Below, one piece after another: positions 35,405 to 44,887 of a stretch of 64,000 bases of DNA. The stretch spans positions 806,001 through 870,000 of the forward strand of contig NZ_JAHDAP010000001.1 in NCBI RefSeq assembly GCF_018499575.1. The letters are read 5' to 3'. The position numbers and the translations under genes were made by a program. The DNA is from Streptococcus infantis (lineage in GTDB: Bacteria > Bacillota > Bacilli > Lactobacillales > Streptococcaceae). Positions within the stretch are counted from its first letter, which is position 1. Every line of letters begins with the position of its first letter. The notes beneath the pieces were generated by a model. That model saw nothing but the letters and a program-made list of their open reading frames with translations, was not told the origin of the DNA and did not search any database.

Positions 35405-35752
35405 CTATTTCATACGATATAAATCAATCACTAGACCAGCAGGGCCTTTAACTAATAAGGACTCTGTTCCCCAATCCGTTTCACAAGGACCGTGTAAAAT
35501 CTCGACACCAATCTCTTTTAACCGCTTTTGGTTCTGGTCGACATCCTCAACCTCAATGTGTAGAATGATTCCTGACTGAAAATTTTCCAAAGGAATCAAA
35601 TGCTTTTGGGATAACATGAGACAATGACTGCCAATCGTGAACTGAGAAAAACTATCATCAGCATAATCTGCCTTTTTATCCAAGATATGCTCCAAGTCAG
35701 CACAGACTTGGGGAACATTTGAAACGATGATATCTATTTGATTTAAATTCAT
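35405..35752 (-). CDS. VOC (glyoxalase/bleomycin-resistance fold) protein
   Basis: A 115-residue single VOC domain, starting MNLNQIDIIVSNVPQVCADLE with a typical paired beta-alpha-beta-beta-beta layout and closing WGTESLLVKGPAGLVIDLYRMK. VOC proteins are metal-dependent lyases, isomerases or drug-binding proteins; the canonical metal ligands (H near residue 5, E near the ends) are only partly kept (no H at the first site), so enzymatic function is uncertain. It is enclosed by two near-identical terminators, which isolates it from spxB. Confidence 0.8.
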   Translation of the reverse strand: MNLNQIDIIVSNVPQVCADLEHILDKKADYADDSFSQFTIGSHCLMLSQKHLIPLENFQSGIILHIEVEDVDQNQKRLKEIGVEILHGPCETDWGTESLLVKGPAGLVIDLYRMK

Positions 35753-35767
35753 TTACTATCTCCATAA

Positions 35768-35792
35768 AAAGACCGGATGAATCCGATCTTTT
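35768..35792 (-). terminator. Terminator between spxB and the VOC gene
   Basis: AAAGATCGGA-ttca-TCCGGTCTTT followed by T on the minus strand, about 70 nt behind the spxB stop. It differs from the 35315-35339 hairpin by little more than one loop base. Confidence 0.88.
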
Positions 35793-35861
35793 CAAGTTTC
35801 TCTCTATGAAAATCAAAGAATGAAATCTACAAATCTCAAATTTAATTTTCGACAAGAGGAA

Positions 35862-37637
35862 TTATTTAATTGCGCGTGATTGCAATCCTTCTTCTTCTAA
35901 GAAGAGGCGGAATGGTACAAGCTCTTCAGCTTCGTATTTTTCCTTGAAGGCTTTGATTGCTTCTTCTGAGTGTTGTTTTGGATCCAACTCAAGTACTTCT
36001 ACTGGAAGTGGACGGTCTGGTGTGATGTGAGCATCAATAACAACAGTTTTACCTTCTTTGTTCAATTTAACAGCTTCTGCAACAACTGCATCGATGTCTT
36101 CGATACGGTTTACAGTGAACCCTACAGCACCTTGCGCTTCAGCGATTTTCGCATAGTCAGCATTAGGGAAGTCACAACCAAACAAGTGTTTGTTTGTGTC
36201 TTCGTATTTGTCCTTGATGAAGGCATATTTACCATTTGAGAAGACCACGTTAATAACTGGAAGATCGTATTGAACGTTTGTGATAACGTCTGGGTAGCAC
36301 ATGTTGAATGCACCGTCACCCATGATGTTCCATACTTGGCGATTTGGATTGTCTTTCTTAGCAGCGATACCACCAGGAAGGGCAATACCCATTGTCGCAA
36401 AGAGTGGAGATGTACGCCACATGTTCTTAGGTGTCATGTGAAGGTGACGAGTAGATGTTTGAGTAGTGTCACCTACGTCGATTGAGTAGATAGCGTCTTG
36501 ATCAGCATGCTTGTTGATTGCATTGTAAACTTGATACAATTGCAATTCACCCTCAGTTTTACCTTCGAGTTTGTTCATGTAATCGCGCCAGTTTTGGTTG
36601 TTCTTCACGTTTGCACGCCACCATGGAGTAGACTCAACTGGGTTTACTTTATCAAGGATAGCTTTAGCTGCTTGACCTGCATCACCAAGGATTGAAGCGT
36701 CAAGAGCGTGGCGTTTACCAAGTTTGTAAGGGTCGATATCCACTTGGATGAATTTTTCAGTGTTTTTGAATGCTTCGTATACTTCAGCAAATGGGAAGTT
36801 TGAACCAAGGAAAAGAACTGTGTCTGCTTCAAAGACAACTTCGTTGGCTGGTTTCCAACCAACACGGTAAGCAGAACCTGTCAAACCTTCGTAGTTCCAT
36901 TCGAAAGCTTCGAAGTTTTTACCAGTTGTGATGATTGGGGCTTTGATTTTACGTGACAATTCAGTAATCACTTCACCAGCTTTAACACCACCGTAACCAG
37001 CGTAGATAACTGGACGTTCAGCGTTGTTCAAAATTTCAACAGCTTTGTCGATTTCAACTTCGTTCAAAGCAGGAGCGATGAACGAACGCTCGTATGAACC
37101 TGAACCGTAGTATGAGTTTTCGTCGATTTCTTGGAAACCAAAGTTTACTGGAATTTCAACGACAGCTGGACCTTTTTTAGAAACGGCAGCACGGCAAGCT
37201 TCGTCGATTACTTTTGGCAATTGCTCTGCGTAAGCTACACGTTTGTTGTATACAGCGATACCGTTGTACATTGGGTTTTGGTTGAGCTCTTGGAAGGCAT
37301 CCATGTTCAATTCATTAACAGGACGTGATCCAAGGATAGCAAGGAATGGAGTGTTATCCATAGCTGCATCGTAAACACCGTTGATCAAGTGAGTCGCACC
37401 AGGTCCACCTGAACCAACTGCAACACCGATAGATCCGCCAAATTTAGCTTGCATAACCGCTGCAAGAGCACCTGTTTCTTCGTGGCGAACTTGCAAGAAA
37501 CGGATATCTTTGTCTTCAGCCAAAGCGTCCATCAATGAGCTGAGTGTTCCTGATGGAATACCGTAGATAGTATCTACGCCCCATGTTTTCAATACGTTGA
37601 GCATTGCTGCAGATGCAGTAATTTTCCCTTGAGTCAT
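35862..37637 (-). CDS. spxB: Pyruvate oxidase SpxB
   Basis: A 591-residue thiamine diphosphate and FAD enzyme that turns pyruvate, phosphate and oxygen into acetyl phosphate, CO2 and hydrogen peroxide. Visible are the N-terminal ThDP glutamate region ([12 protein letters not shown], near 52-63), a central FAD-binding part, and the metal/ThDP motif [31 protein letters not shown] near residues 435-465. The length equals pneumococcal SpxB. Peroxide output drives competition, DNA release and virulence. Upstream, 37638-37830 is AT-rich; a cre-like TGAAAACGATTCA (37699-37711, plus strand) hints at CcpA input, but the promoter boxes are not clear. Confidence 0.97.
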   Translation of the reverse strand: MTQGKITASAAMLNVLKTWGVDTIYGIPSGTLSSLMDALAEDKDIRFLQVRHEETGALAAVMQAKFGGSIGVAVGSGGPGATHLINGVYDAAMDNTPFLAILGSRPVNELNMDAFQELNQNPMYNGIAVYNKRVAYAEQLPKVIDEACRAAVSKKGPAVVEIPVNFGFQEIDENSYYGSGSYERSFIAPALNEVEIDKAVEILNNAERPVIYAGYGGVKAGEVITELSRKIKAPIITTGKNFEAFEWNYEGLTGSAYRVGWKPANEVVFEADTVLFLGSNFPFAEVYEAFKNTEKFIQVDIDPYKLGKRHALDASILGDAGQAAKAILDKVNPVESTPWWRANVKNNQNWRDYMNKLEGKTEGELQLYQVYNAINKHADQDAIYSIDVGDTTQTSTRHLHMTPKNMWRTSPLFATMGIALPGGIAAKKDNPNRQVWNIMGDGAFNMCYPDVITNVQYDLPVINVVFSNGKYAFIKDKYEDTNKHLFGCDFPNADYAKIAEAQGAVGFTVNRIEDIDAVVAEAVKLNKEGKTVVIDAHITPDRPLPVEVLELDPKQHSEEAIKAFKEKYEAEELVPFRLFLEEEGLQSRAIK

Positions 37638-37832
37638 AATGATAACTCTCCTTCAAAATAATTTCATATATTTACAAAAAACGCTTTTATATGTTATTTG
37701 AAAACGATTCAGTAAATTTACATTCCTAATTTATCACATTTGCTTATAGTTTCATAAGAATGTGCTCACAAAACTTCATTCTCTATTACAGTACAGATTG
37801 AAACCGTTTTGAAAATCTGTTTTAGAATAGCA

Positions 37833-37857
37833 AAAAAGCGGTTAAGACCGCCTTTTT
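37833..37857 (-). terminator. Terminator after copA
   Basis: GCGGT-ctta-ACCGC core with flanking A and T runs, overlapping the copA stop codon. The minus strand continues with TTTTTT. Confidence 0.85.
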
Positions 37858-40078
37858 AATCGACTTTAGAAAAATTGAGCATGAGAGAACTAATTAAAAC
37901 AGAGACTGAACTAAAGGCCATGGCCAATCCTGCAAGTTCTGGATTGAGTACCAAACCAAGACCAGAAAACACTCCTGCTGCAATCGGAATACCAATGAGG
38001 TTATAGATAGAAGCCCAGAAAAGATTGAGTAGAATACGATTAAAGGTCTTCTTACTCATATCAAAAGCACGTGCCAATCCTAGTAAATTGTTGGTTGTAA
38101 GGACAAGATCTGCTGATTCAATGGCAATATCTGTCCCAGAGCCCATGGCAATTCCGACATCAGCTACACTGAGGGCCGGCGCATCATTGATACCATCTCC
38201 AACAAAGGCCAGTTTGCCCTTCTTTTGAAGCTTGTGAATTTCATGTGCCTTTTCCTCTGGCAAGACATTTGCAATCACTTCTTCTATCCCAATTTGCTCT
38301 GCAATCGCATGGGCTACTCCAGCATTATCTCCGGTAAGCATGACCGTTCTAAGACCACGTTTTTTCAATTTAGCAATAGCTTCTTGAGCAGTTTCCTTAG
38401 GGACATCCTGCAAGGCAATTAAGCCTTTTAACTGACCATCTACGGATAGGAAGACAACTGTTTTTGCTTCTTTCTCAAGCAAATCAAATCGTTCTTGATA
38501 ATCATGTGGAATATTGAGGTCAGCTAAAAGTTTAGCATTACCCAGCAAGACTTGTTTACCATTAATAATCCCAGTCACACCTTTTCCATGCGAGGCTTGG
38601 AAGTTTTCCACTGGGTAAAGACTAATTCCTAGTTCAGATGCACGATTAACAATAGCTTGAGCTAGCGGGTGTTGAGATACATCTTCCAGTGAAGCGGCCA
38701 AACTTAGCACTTCTCTTTCATCACCAATAACATCTGTCACTACTGGCTTCCCTTCGGTCAAGGTTCCTGTCTTATCAAAAACAATGGTTTGGACTTTTTG
38801 GATTTCCTGTAAAACTGTACCATTTTTGAGAAGAATCCCCATCTTGGCACTTCGTCCTGTTCCAACCATGAGTGCTGTCGGTGTCGCGAGTCCTAGTGCA
38901 CAAGGACAGGCAATAATCAAAACTGCTACTCCATAAAGAAGAGAAGTCACAAAGCTATCTCCAAGTAAAACAAACCAGACCCAAAAAGTAAGAAGTCCTA
39001 AAATGACAACTGCTGGTACAAAAATTCCAGAAATCTTGTCGGTCAAATCTTGAATAGGAGCACGACTCGTTTGCGCTTTCTTCACAAAGTCTACAATCTG
39101 AGCCAACATAGTCTCAGAGCCCACTTTTTCAGCTCTAAAGATGATCGTACCACTATTATTGATGGTTGAACCAATGACAGCATCTCCAACTGATTTATCG
39201 ACTGGAATACTTTCCCCAGTCACCATTGATTCATCAATACTCGTTTCACCTTCTAAGACAATACCATCAACGGCAATTTTTTCACCTGGTCGAACGCGAA
39301 TGAGATCCCCAACTTTGACTTGTTCTAGAGGTATTTGAACATAAACATCATCACGCAAAACCTCTGCTGTTTTTGCTTGTAGGTCTAATAATTTTTCGAC
39401 TGCCTGCGAAGTATTTTTTCGCATTTTTTCCTCAAAAACTGCTCCCAAAAGAATGAAGAAGAGGATAAATGCAGCACTTTCAAAGTAAACGGGCAGACCA
39501 GTGAAGAGGGCAACTAAGCTATAGAAATAGGCCACTAGGGTTCCCAGAGCAACCAAGGTATCCATGTTGGAATTGTGCTTTTTAAAACTAGCCCAGGCGC
39601 TTCTGATATATGGAACTCCAGCTACCAGCATAATGGGTGTTGTGGCTAAAAAGGTGCCCCAACGCATGACTTGGTGACTAATTCCTCCTGTAGACATCCC
39701 AATCATGAGAATCACAAGAGGCACAGTAAAGATACTAGTAATCCAAAAACGTTGTAAAAGACTGAGGGACTTTTTAGTTTTTTCAACAACGGTGTAGGTT
39801 CCCTTTTGCATCTTCATGCCACAAGAAAACTCGTGCTCACCCAATTCTTGAGGAGTAAAGCGAATGACTTTTTCCTCATCTTGAGCGATTGGTTCTAGAA
39901 TCCCTTCTTCTTCGAAGAGAATCTCTTTATAACAGTTTGATGGTGTCACACGATGAAAGGTAATCTCAGCAGGAATCCCTTTTTGCAGTTGAATATGGGC
40001 TGGATGATAGCCTTTGTCTGCTGTGATACGGATTTTTTGGACACCATTTTCAAGACTTGCTTTTACAATTTCAGTCAT
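37856..40078 (-). CDS. copA: Copper-exporting P1B-type ATPase with N-terminal cupredoxin-like domain
   Basis: A 740-residue Cu(I) efflux pump. Instead of the usual heavy-metal-associated (HMA) domain, residues 1-97 form a cupredoxin-like metal domain ending [16 protein letters not shown], related to CupA. The pump has the membrane Cys motif CPC near residue 389 ([16 protein letters not shown]), the phosphorylation site DKTGTLTEG near 435, actuator MVTGES, and [10 protein letters not shown]. About eight membrane segments. It exports Cu(I) received from CupA. Last gene of copY-cupA-copA, ending in a terminator. Confidence 0.95.
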   Translation of the reverse strand: MTEIVKASLENGVQKIRITADKGYHPAHIQLQKGIPAEITFHRVTPSNCYKEILFEEEGILEPIAQDEEKVIRFTPQELGEHEFSCGMKMQKGTYTVVEKTKKSLSLLQRFWITSIFTVPLVILMIGMSTGGISHQVMRWGTFLATTPIMLVAGVPYIRSAWASFKKHNSNMDTLVALGTLVAYFYSLVALFTGLPVYFESAAFILFFILLGAVFEEKMRKNTSQAVEKLLDLQAKTAEVLRDDVYVQIPLEQVKVGDLIRVRPGEKIAVDGIVLEGETSIDESMVTGESIPVDKSVGDAVIGSTINNSGTIIFRAEKVGSETMLAQIVDFVKKAQTSRAPIQDLTDKISGIFVPAVVILGLLTFWVWFVLLGDSFVTSLLYGVAVLIIACPCALGLATPTALMVGTGRSAKMGILLKNGTVLQEIQKVQTIVFDKTGTLTEGKPVVTDVIGDEREVLSLAASLEDVSQHPLAQAIVNRASELGISLYPVENFQASHGKGVTGIINGKQVLLGNAKLLADLNIPHDYQERFDLLEKEAKTVVFLSVDGQLKGLIALQDVPKETAQEAIAKLKKRGLRTVMLTGDNAGVAHAIAEQIGIEEVIANVLPEEKAHEIHKLQKKGKLAFVGDGINDAPALSVADVGIAMGSGTDIAIESADLVLTTNNLLGLARAFDMSKKTFNRILLNLFWASIYNLIGIPIAAGVFSGLGLVLNPELAGLAMAFSSVSVLISSLMLNFSKVD

Positions 40079-40087
40079 ATCATTCTC

Positions 40088-40459
40088 CTATTCTACAATC
40101 ATCTTACCGTGCATCATGTTCATTCCACAAGAGAAGCCAAATTCCCCGGTTTCTTCAGGAGTAATCTCAACCACATATTGGTCTCCCATAGGTAAATCAG
40201 CATGCACCCCAAAGTCTGGAAAAACGATTTGGTCCAAGCAAGGTGAAGGGTCTTTTCGATCGAAAATAATGCGAGCAGGTTGCGATTTTTTGAGGATAAT
40301 GGTTCCTGGAGTATAGCCCCCCATGACCTCCACTCGAATCTCCTGATAGCCATTCTTTTGTTGGGCTCTCTTAGCATCTTCTTGCGGTTTTTTGAAAAAC
40401 CAAAAGAGGATAAAAGCAATCATTCCTAAAACAACAATAGATACAAATAGATTTAACAT
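40088..40459 (-). CDS. cupA: Membrane-anchored copper chaperone CupA
   Basis: A 123-residue protein: one N-terminal membrane segment (MLNLFVSIVVLGMIAFILFWFF, residues 1-22) and a cupredoxin-like domain (about 45-123) with PCLDQIVFPDFG and FSCGMNMMHGK, holding the Cys and Met ligands of a two-copper site. Pneumococcal CupA passes Cu(I) to the N-terminal domain of CopA, and the two domains here share the FSCGM motif. It lies 10 nt behind copY and 9 nt before copA. Confidence 0.94.
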   Translation of the reverse strand: MLNLFVSIVVLGMIAFILFWFFKKPQEDAKRAQQKNGYQEIRVEVMGGYTPGTIILKKSQPARIIFDRKDPSPCLDQIVFPDFGVHADLPMGDQYVVEITPEETGEFGFSCGMNMMHGKMIVE

Positions 40460-40469
40460 AGCGTCTCCT

Positions 40470-40865
40470 TTACATACAATTACATCTTACTTCTGTTACA
40501 GCACTTGCTTTTTTCTTTGAAATGACTTCTTCCAAACCTTCTAAGTCGGCTAGGGTAAAGTCACATTCTTCAATCAAATCAGCTAGCAAGAGCTTTATTC
40601 TTCGAGAACAAAGCTTGTCTTTGATATCCTGAACCATTAAGCCCCTACTATCATCTAGCGTTAAAAGGGCCGAATAGACAAAGGACTTGCCCTGTTTTTC
40701 CCGAGTCAAACATTCTTTCTCCACCAAACGGGCCAAGAGTGTCTGGATCGTGGACTTGGACCAGCTGAACCTTTTCTCTAATACTTTTATAAGATCCGTA
40801 CTAGTCTGTTCTCCCTGCATCCAGATAATCTTCATGACCTGCCATTCTGCATCCGAAATCTGCAT
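40470..40865 (-). CDS. copY: Copper-responsive repressor CopY
   Basis: A 131-residue BlaI/MecI-type repressor: winged helix in residues 1-75 (MQISDAEWQVMKIIWMQGEQTS ... WSKSTIQTLLARLVEKECLTRE) and a short metal-binding tail ending CNCM. Enterococcal CopY has two CxC pairs; here only one is present at the very C-terminus, as reported for pneumococcal CopY. The start at 40865 has GGAGG just upstream; a TTG at 40895 lies in the operator and is rejected. It represses its own operon until copper displaces zinc. Confidence 0.94.
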   Translation of the reverse strand: MQISDAEWQVMKIIWMQGEQTSTDLIKVLEKRFSWSKSTIQTLLARLVEKECLTREKQGKSFVYSALLTLDDSRGLMVQDIKDKLCSRRIKLLLADLIEECDFTLADLEGLEEVISKKKASAVTEVRCNCM

Positions 40866-40883
40866 CAGTACACCTCCAAAATC

Positions 40884-40942
40884 TACATTTGTCAATTACA
40901 ATTATCAGTATACTCTCAAAATCTACATTTGTCAACTAAAAA
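40884..40942 (-). promoter_or_regulatory. cop promoter with two CopY operators
   Basis: Minus strand: TTGACA (40930-40935), 17-nt spacer, TATACT (about 40907-40912). TTGACAAATGTAGATTTT occurs twice, exactly 40 bp apart (TACATTTGTC on the plus strand at 40884-40893 and 40924-40933). Both fit the CopY box TACANNTGTA with a wing change. The upstream copy includes the -35; the downstream copy lies in the 5' leader and runs into the GGAGG site and start codon. Confidence 0.88.
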
Positions 40943-40963
40943 AACCGATGTTAAACATCGGTT
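40943..40963 (-). terminator. Terminator after pyrE
   Basis: AACCGATG / CATCGGTT, an 8-bp stem followed by seven T on the minus strand. The T run borders the -35 of the cop promoter. Confidence 0.9.
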
Positions 40964-40983
40964 AAATCATTTCACTAAAAAAG

Positions 40984-41613
40984 TTATCCTTGCCAATTTT
41001 CTTGGTCTTCTTTGAATCGTTTTAGGAGGTCGAGTCCTTCTGGTGTAATGTAGCCTTCTTCTTGGGCTAGGTGAATGAGCTCGCTGTAGTTTGAAAGAGT
41101 CACTAGTTTGACACCAGCATCTGCAAAGTTTTTATCTGCTTTTGGTAATTGATAGCTGAAAATGGCAACAACACCAAGAACATCTGCTCCTTCGCGTTTG
41201 GCAGCTGCAACAGCTTCAAGCACAGAACCACCGGTTGAAATGAGGTCTTCGACAACGACCATCTTTTGGCCTTGGGCTACACGACCCTCAATTTGATTTC
41301 CAGCACCATGATCTTTTGGTTTGCTGCGGATATAGGCAAATGGCAGATTCATCTTGTCAGCGATGATGGCACCATGCGGAATACCTGCAGTCGCTGTTCC
41401 TGCAATCACTTCGACTTCTGGGAATTCTGCCTTTATAGCTTCCACAAAACCATTTTCAATCAAGGTACGTGTCTCTGGGTAGGCAAGTGTTACACGATTA
41501 TCCGTATAAATCGGTGACTTGATACCTGATGCCCAAGTGAAAGGCTCTTCTGGTTTGAGGTAAACAGCTTGAATTTTCAATAGATGGCTAGCAATGTCTT
41601 TAGCAAGTGTCAT
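40984..41613 (-). CDS. pyrE: Orotate phosphoribosyltransferase
   Basis: A 209-residue enzyme that couples orotate with PRPP to OMP, the fifth step of pyrimidine synthesis. The PRPP loop is [16 protein letters not shown] (about residues 117-132), with [19 protein letters not shown] upstream. It follows pyrF by 30 nt in a two-gene operon under a PyrR attenuator, and ends in a strong terminator that borders the cop promoter. Confidence 0.97.
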   Translation of the reverse strand: MTLAKDIASHLLKIQAVYLKPEEPFTWASGIKSPIYTDNRVTLAYPETRTLIENGFVEAIKAEFPEVEVIAGTATAGIPHGAIIADKMNLPFAYIRSKPKDHGAGNQIEGRVAQGQKMVVVEDLISTGGSVLEAVAAAKREGADVLGVVAIFSYQLPKADKNFADAGVKLVTLSNYSELIHLAQEEGYITPEGLDLLKRFKEDQENWQG

Positions 41614-41643
41614 GGTTTCTCCTTTGTATTTTATACTTTATTC

Positions 41644-42345
41644 TTATTTCCAGTCTTGTGTCCATTCATCCTTGATAGCATGATAAGCTACTACTGGATC
41701 AGTGGCTTGAGTGATTGGGCGTCCGACAACGATATAGTCACTACCAATTTGATAGGCATCTGCTGGTGTCATGACTCGTTTTTGGTCCCCAACAGCAGCT
41801 CCTGATGGACGAATGCCGGGTGTCAGGCAAATAAATTCTGGACTGGTAGCTTCTTTGATGAGTTTTACTTCTTGAGCTGAACAAACCACACCATCTAATC
41901 CCGCTTCAGCGGTTTTCTTAGCATAATGAATGACGGATTCTTGAAGACTGGTTTGAATATTTTGAAAGTCTCTCATTTGTTCTTCAGAAGTTGAAGTCAG
42001 CTGGGTAACAGCAATCAATTTGGCTTCTTTCCCAAGACCTTCACGCGCAGCCTTCATCATCTCTACACCACCTGCGGCATGAACATTGGTCATGTCAACA
42101 CCCAGATGAGACAAAACCTTCATGGCTGACTTAACCGTATTGGGAATATCATGAAGTTTGAGATCCAGAAAGACACTGTGACCTAAGTCTTTCAAATAAG
42201 AAACAATCTCCGGACCTGTGGCGTAATAGAGCTCCATACCTACCTTTAGATAGAGGCTCTCTTCTGCTGGAAATTGTGCTAAAAACTTCTTGACTGCGTC
42301 AAAGCTTGGAAAATCAAGAGCAATAACCGGACGAGATTCGCGCAT
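41644..42345 (-). CDS. pyrF: Orotidine 5'-phosphate decarboxylase
   Basis: A 233-residue TIM-barrel enzyme that decarboxylates OMP to UMP. The catalytic D-x-K-x-x-D pattern is seen in [14 protein letters not shown] (about residues 58-71), and the phosphate loop in LTPGIRPSG and [11 protein letters not shown]. First gene of pyrFE. Expression should follow uridine nucleotide level through the leader attenuator upstream. Confidence 0.97.
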   Translation of the reverse strand: MRESRPVIALDFPSFDAVKKFLAQFPAEESLYLKVGMELYYATGPEIVSYLKDLGHSVFLDLKLHDIPNTVKSAMKVLSHLGVDMTNVHAAGGVEMMKAAREGLGKEAKLIAVTQLTSTSEEQMRDFQNIQTSLQESVIHYAKKTAEAGLDGVVCSAQEVKLIKEATSPEFICLTPGIRPSGAAVGDQKRVMTPADAYQIGSDYIVVGRPITQATDPVVAYHAIKDEWTQDWK

Positions 42346-42375
42346 ACTTTTCTCCTTTTACCTTTGTCAGCGAGA

Positions 42376-42475
42376 GAGCATGAAAAAAGGAACCCGCCTA
42401 CAGCAAGGTTCCACGAAAAATGGGTAGAATTCACCCTTTCACCGTCTAACCTTAGCTGCCTCTCTGGACTGCTTT
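42376..42475 (-). promoter_or_regulatory. pyrR binding element: PyrR-dependent attenuator in the pyrFE leader
   Basis: The leader contains the PyrR-binding loop AGTCCAGAGAGGC within 42451-42470, flanked by CAG/CTG-type pairing, then a terminator GGAACC...GGTTCC (42389-42412) followed by six T on the minus strand. With UMP bound, PyrR holds the anti-antiterminator and the terminator forms; without it an antiterminator lets transcription pass. The whole is the standard Gram-positive pyr control element. Confidence 0.92.
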
Positions 42476-42489
42476 AAAGGTTTTTTACT

Positions 42490-42518
42490 ATTCTATTATT
42501 TAAAGCAATACTTGTCAA
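42490..42518 (-). promoter_or_regulatory. pyrFE promoter
   Basis: TTGACA (42513-42518), 17-nt spacer, TAGAAT (42490-42495) on the minus strand. Transcription should start near 42483, giving a leader of about 140 nt. Confidence 0.85.
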
Positions 42519-42552
42519 GTAAAAACAAGTAACTGAACAAATCATCTGAAAC

Positions 42553-43818
42553 TTAGTGACTATGTGTTGTTTGAGTCGTCTGTGTTGTTTGATCTTGATT
42601 TCCTTGCTCAGCTTGTTTTTTCTTCTCTTCTTCCTGCTTCTTCTTTTCCTCTTCTTTGGCTTTGATTCTTTCGTCATCCAGAGCCTTATCCACTAGACTA
42701 TAGCTATAGATACCGACCTCCATGTCAATACCACTAGGTACTGTCAACTGTGGTTTTATCTTACTATAGTAGGGTAATTTCTTCCCTAGTTCTGATAATG
42801 GCACCAAAATCTCGTCTGTATCATACATGGTAATCTTTAGAAGGTCACTTGTTACCTTACTTGGTGCAAGTTCAATCTTCTCAATCTCTTGCTTAATTTC
42901 TGGACTAACTTCATTTAGCTGAGAAATCAATGTTTTTATCTGTTCCTCATCGTTAAATAAAACAGATATGTATTTCTCAGGTAAGTTGTCAGAACTAACG
43001 GCAGTTGATTCAATACTTCCGCTTGATAAAATTGGATAATAACTATCACCAGAAACAGAGTAGGCTACAATCCCAAATTCCTTCACTTCAATGGTGAAGT
43101 GAACTGGAAATTGATAAACTATCTTTGCCGATTCGATCCAGTGATTTGATTTAACCATTTCCGCATGCTTATCTTTGTTTAAGAGTATGCTGATCGTATA
43201 GTCACTGTCACGAATGCCAGACGCTTCTCTAACTTGGTCTGCACTTGTCTGAACGTTACCCATAACCTCAATATGTTTCATTGTAGCCAGAGGGCTCAGA
43301 AGATAAATAGATAAGAATAAGATTAGAAAGCTAGGAACGAGGATAGTAACTGCTCGCCAGATATGTATAGAAGGAATGGCCGGTTTTGGAGGTTTACTCT
43401 TGGTTTTTACCTTTTTCTGTTTCTTAACCTTTTCGTCAACTTTTTCTTTCTCTACTTGATCCTGACTCTTAGCGTCTTCTTGTGAAATTTTCTCCGAATC
43501 TTTCTCTTCATTTGAAGTCTCATCGCTAGTATCCGAATCCTTCTCTTCAGATTTTTCGGATTCTTGGTCTACTTCATCAGAACTCGTAGATTTTTCTTCT
43601 GTTTTTTTACTCAAATACTCATGATGTTGTTTTTGCCATTCTGACACTTCTTGAGTACTATCAGATGACTCTGATACTTTTTCTTCTTTTTCACGAGCTT
43701 CTTCCGCAGCTCGTTTTGCTTCTTCTTCAGCCTTTTTTTGAAGATATTCTTGATTTCGTTTTTGCCACTCTGACAATTCCTTGCCTTGAGTGTCTTGATT
43801 CTTTTTATCCTTTGACAT
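42553..43818 (-). CDS. divIB: Cell division protein DivIB/FtsQ
   Basis: A 421-residue single-pass membrane protein of the divisome. The cytoplasmic part (residues 1-155) is a highly charged K/E/S/D stretch in which SEWQK...EYLxKK occurs twice (near 17-30 and 59-75). One membrane segment follows (VTILVPSFLILFLSIYLLSPL), then a POTRA domain (MKHIEVMGNVQTSADQVREASGI) and the beta domain; the C-terminal tail is low-complexity Q/K/T. It links septal peptidoglycan synthases. The start is the ATG at 43818. It is the third gene of murD-murG-divIB. Confidence 0.93.
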   Translation of the reverse strand: MSKDKKNQDTQGKELSEWQKRNQEYLQKKAEEEAKRAAEEAREKEEKVSESSDSTQEVSEWQKQHHEYLSKKTEEKSTSSDEVDQESEKSEEKDSDTSDETSNEEKDSEKISQEDAKSQDQVEKEKVDEKVKKQKKVKTKSKPPKPAIPSIHIWRAVTILVPSFLILFLSIYLLSPLATMKHIEVMGNVQTSADQVREASGIRDSDYTISILLNKDKHAEMVKSNHWIESAKIVYQFPVHFTIEVKEFGIVAYSVSGDSYYPILSSGSIESTAVSSDNLPEKYISVLFNDEEQIKTLISQLNEVSPEIKQEIEKIELAPSKVTSDLLKITMYDTDEILVPLSELGKKLPYYSKIKPQLTVPSGIDMEVGIYSYSLVDKALDDERIKAKEEEKKKQEEEKKKQAEQGNQDQTTQTTQTTHSH

Positions 43819-43827
43819 CAATTTTCC

Positions 43828-44886
43828 TTATGATAAATCTTTTTTTAGTAGCTCATAAAAATCTGCCACAGATTTTAATTCATGAGAATTCTTCATCGTG
43901 TTTTGATAGATCTCTTTGTTGGTCAAAAGTTGATTTACTTTTTCTTCCAAAGTAGACAAGGTCAAGTCACTCTCTTGCAACTCCTCAGCATAGCCTTTTT
44001 TCACAAAATAGGCTGCATTTTCAATCTGATCTCCACGGCTAGCTTCACGACCCAGTGGCACAATGACGTGCAATTTAGCCATAGCAAGGAGTTCAAAAAT
44101 AGTATTGGCACCACCACGAGTGATGACCACATCAGCCAGATTCATGAGTGGTTGATAGAGTTCCGTCGCATAGTCAACACGGTAGAGGTTTGAACTTAGT
44201 TCATTTAAACTAGCATCTCCTGTCAGGTTGATGATATTATAGCGACTAGTCAGTTCTTCCTTGTGGTCTGTAACTAGTTGGTTAAAGACACGCGCCCCAG
44301 CAGAACCTCCAACAAAGAGAAGAGTTGGTAACTTGTCGTTGAAAGAAGTACGGATATCCACCATTTCTTCAGGTTCTTCCATAACTGGACCAGAAACCTT
44401 GGTCACAGCTCCTACATGTTCTACCTTAGTGAGACTAGACGCTTGCTCGAAAGTAGAGTACATCTTGGTCGCAAACTTATAGGCAATTTTATTGGCCAAG
44501 CCCATGGAGAGGTCAGACTCGTGGATAAAGACTGGTACTCTGCATACTCGCGCTGCGATAACAGGCGGAACAGATACAAATCCACCCTTAGAAAAGAGGG
44601 CTTGGGGACGAATTCGAAGCATGATAAAAAGCGATTGTAGAATTCCAAAAGCAACCTTAAAGACGTCAACCATATTTTGCCATGAGAAATAACGACGCAA
44701 TTTCCCTGTTGCAATCGAATGGAAGGTAACATCTAAACCTGATTTGAGAATTTCATGATGCTCAATTCCATGTTTATCACCAATATAGTGGACTTCCCAG
44801 CCATCTTCGATGAACTTAGGCATTAACAAAAGGTTTAGGGTAACGTGTCCAACTGTTCCCCCACCTGTAAATACTATTTTTTTCAT
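43828..44886 (-). CDS. murG: UDP-GlcNAc:lipid I GlcNAc transferase MurG
   Basis: A 352-residue GT28 glycosyltransferase that turns lipid I into lipid II on the inner face of the membrane. The N-terminal glycine loop is [17 protein letters not shown] (GGGTxGH, the diphospho-lipid site). The C-terminal domain has [14 protein letters not shown] and [16 protein letters not shown], which binds UDP-GlcNAc. It lies 1 nt behind murD and 9 nt before divIB, the usual streptococcal wall-division cluster. Confidence 0.96.
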   Translation of the reverse strand: MKKIVFTGGGTVGHVTLNLLLMPKFIEDGWEVHYIGDKHGIEHHEILKSGLDVTFHSIATGKLRRYFSWQNMVDVFKVAFGILQSLFIMLRIRPQALFSKGGFVSVPPVIAARVCRVPVFIHESDLSMGLANKIAYKFATKMYSTFEQASSLTKVEHVGAVTKVSGPVMEEPEEMVDIRTSFNDKLPTLLFVGGSAGARVFNQLVTDHKEELTSRYNIINLTGDASLNELSSNLYRVDYATELYQPLMNLADVVITRGGANTIFELLAMAKLHVIVPLGREASRGDQIENAAYFVKKGYAEELQESDLTLSTLEEKVNQLLTNKEIYQNTMKNSHELKSVADFYELLKKDLS

Positions 44887-44887
44887 A

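Noticed and set aside
35804..35822. ATGAAAATCAAAGAA resembling the start of boxA
   Set aside because: Only about 14 bases match and no boxB or boxC is nearby; chance is likely in AT-rich DNA.
37699..37711. cre-like site before spxB
   Set aside because: Several mismatches in the right half; kept only as a remark under spxB, not as a feature.
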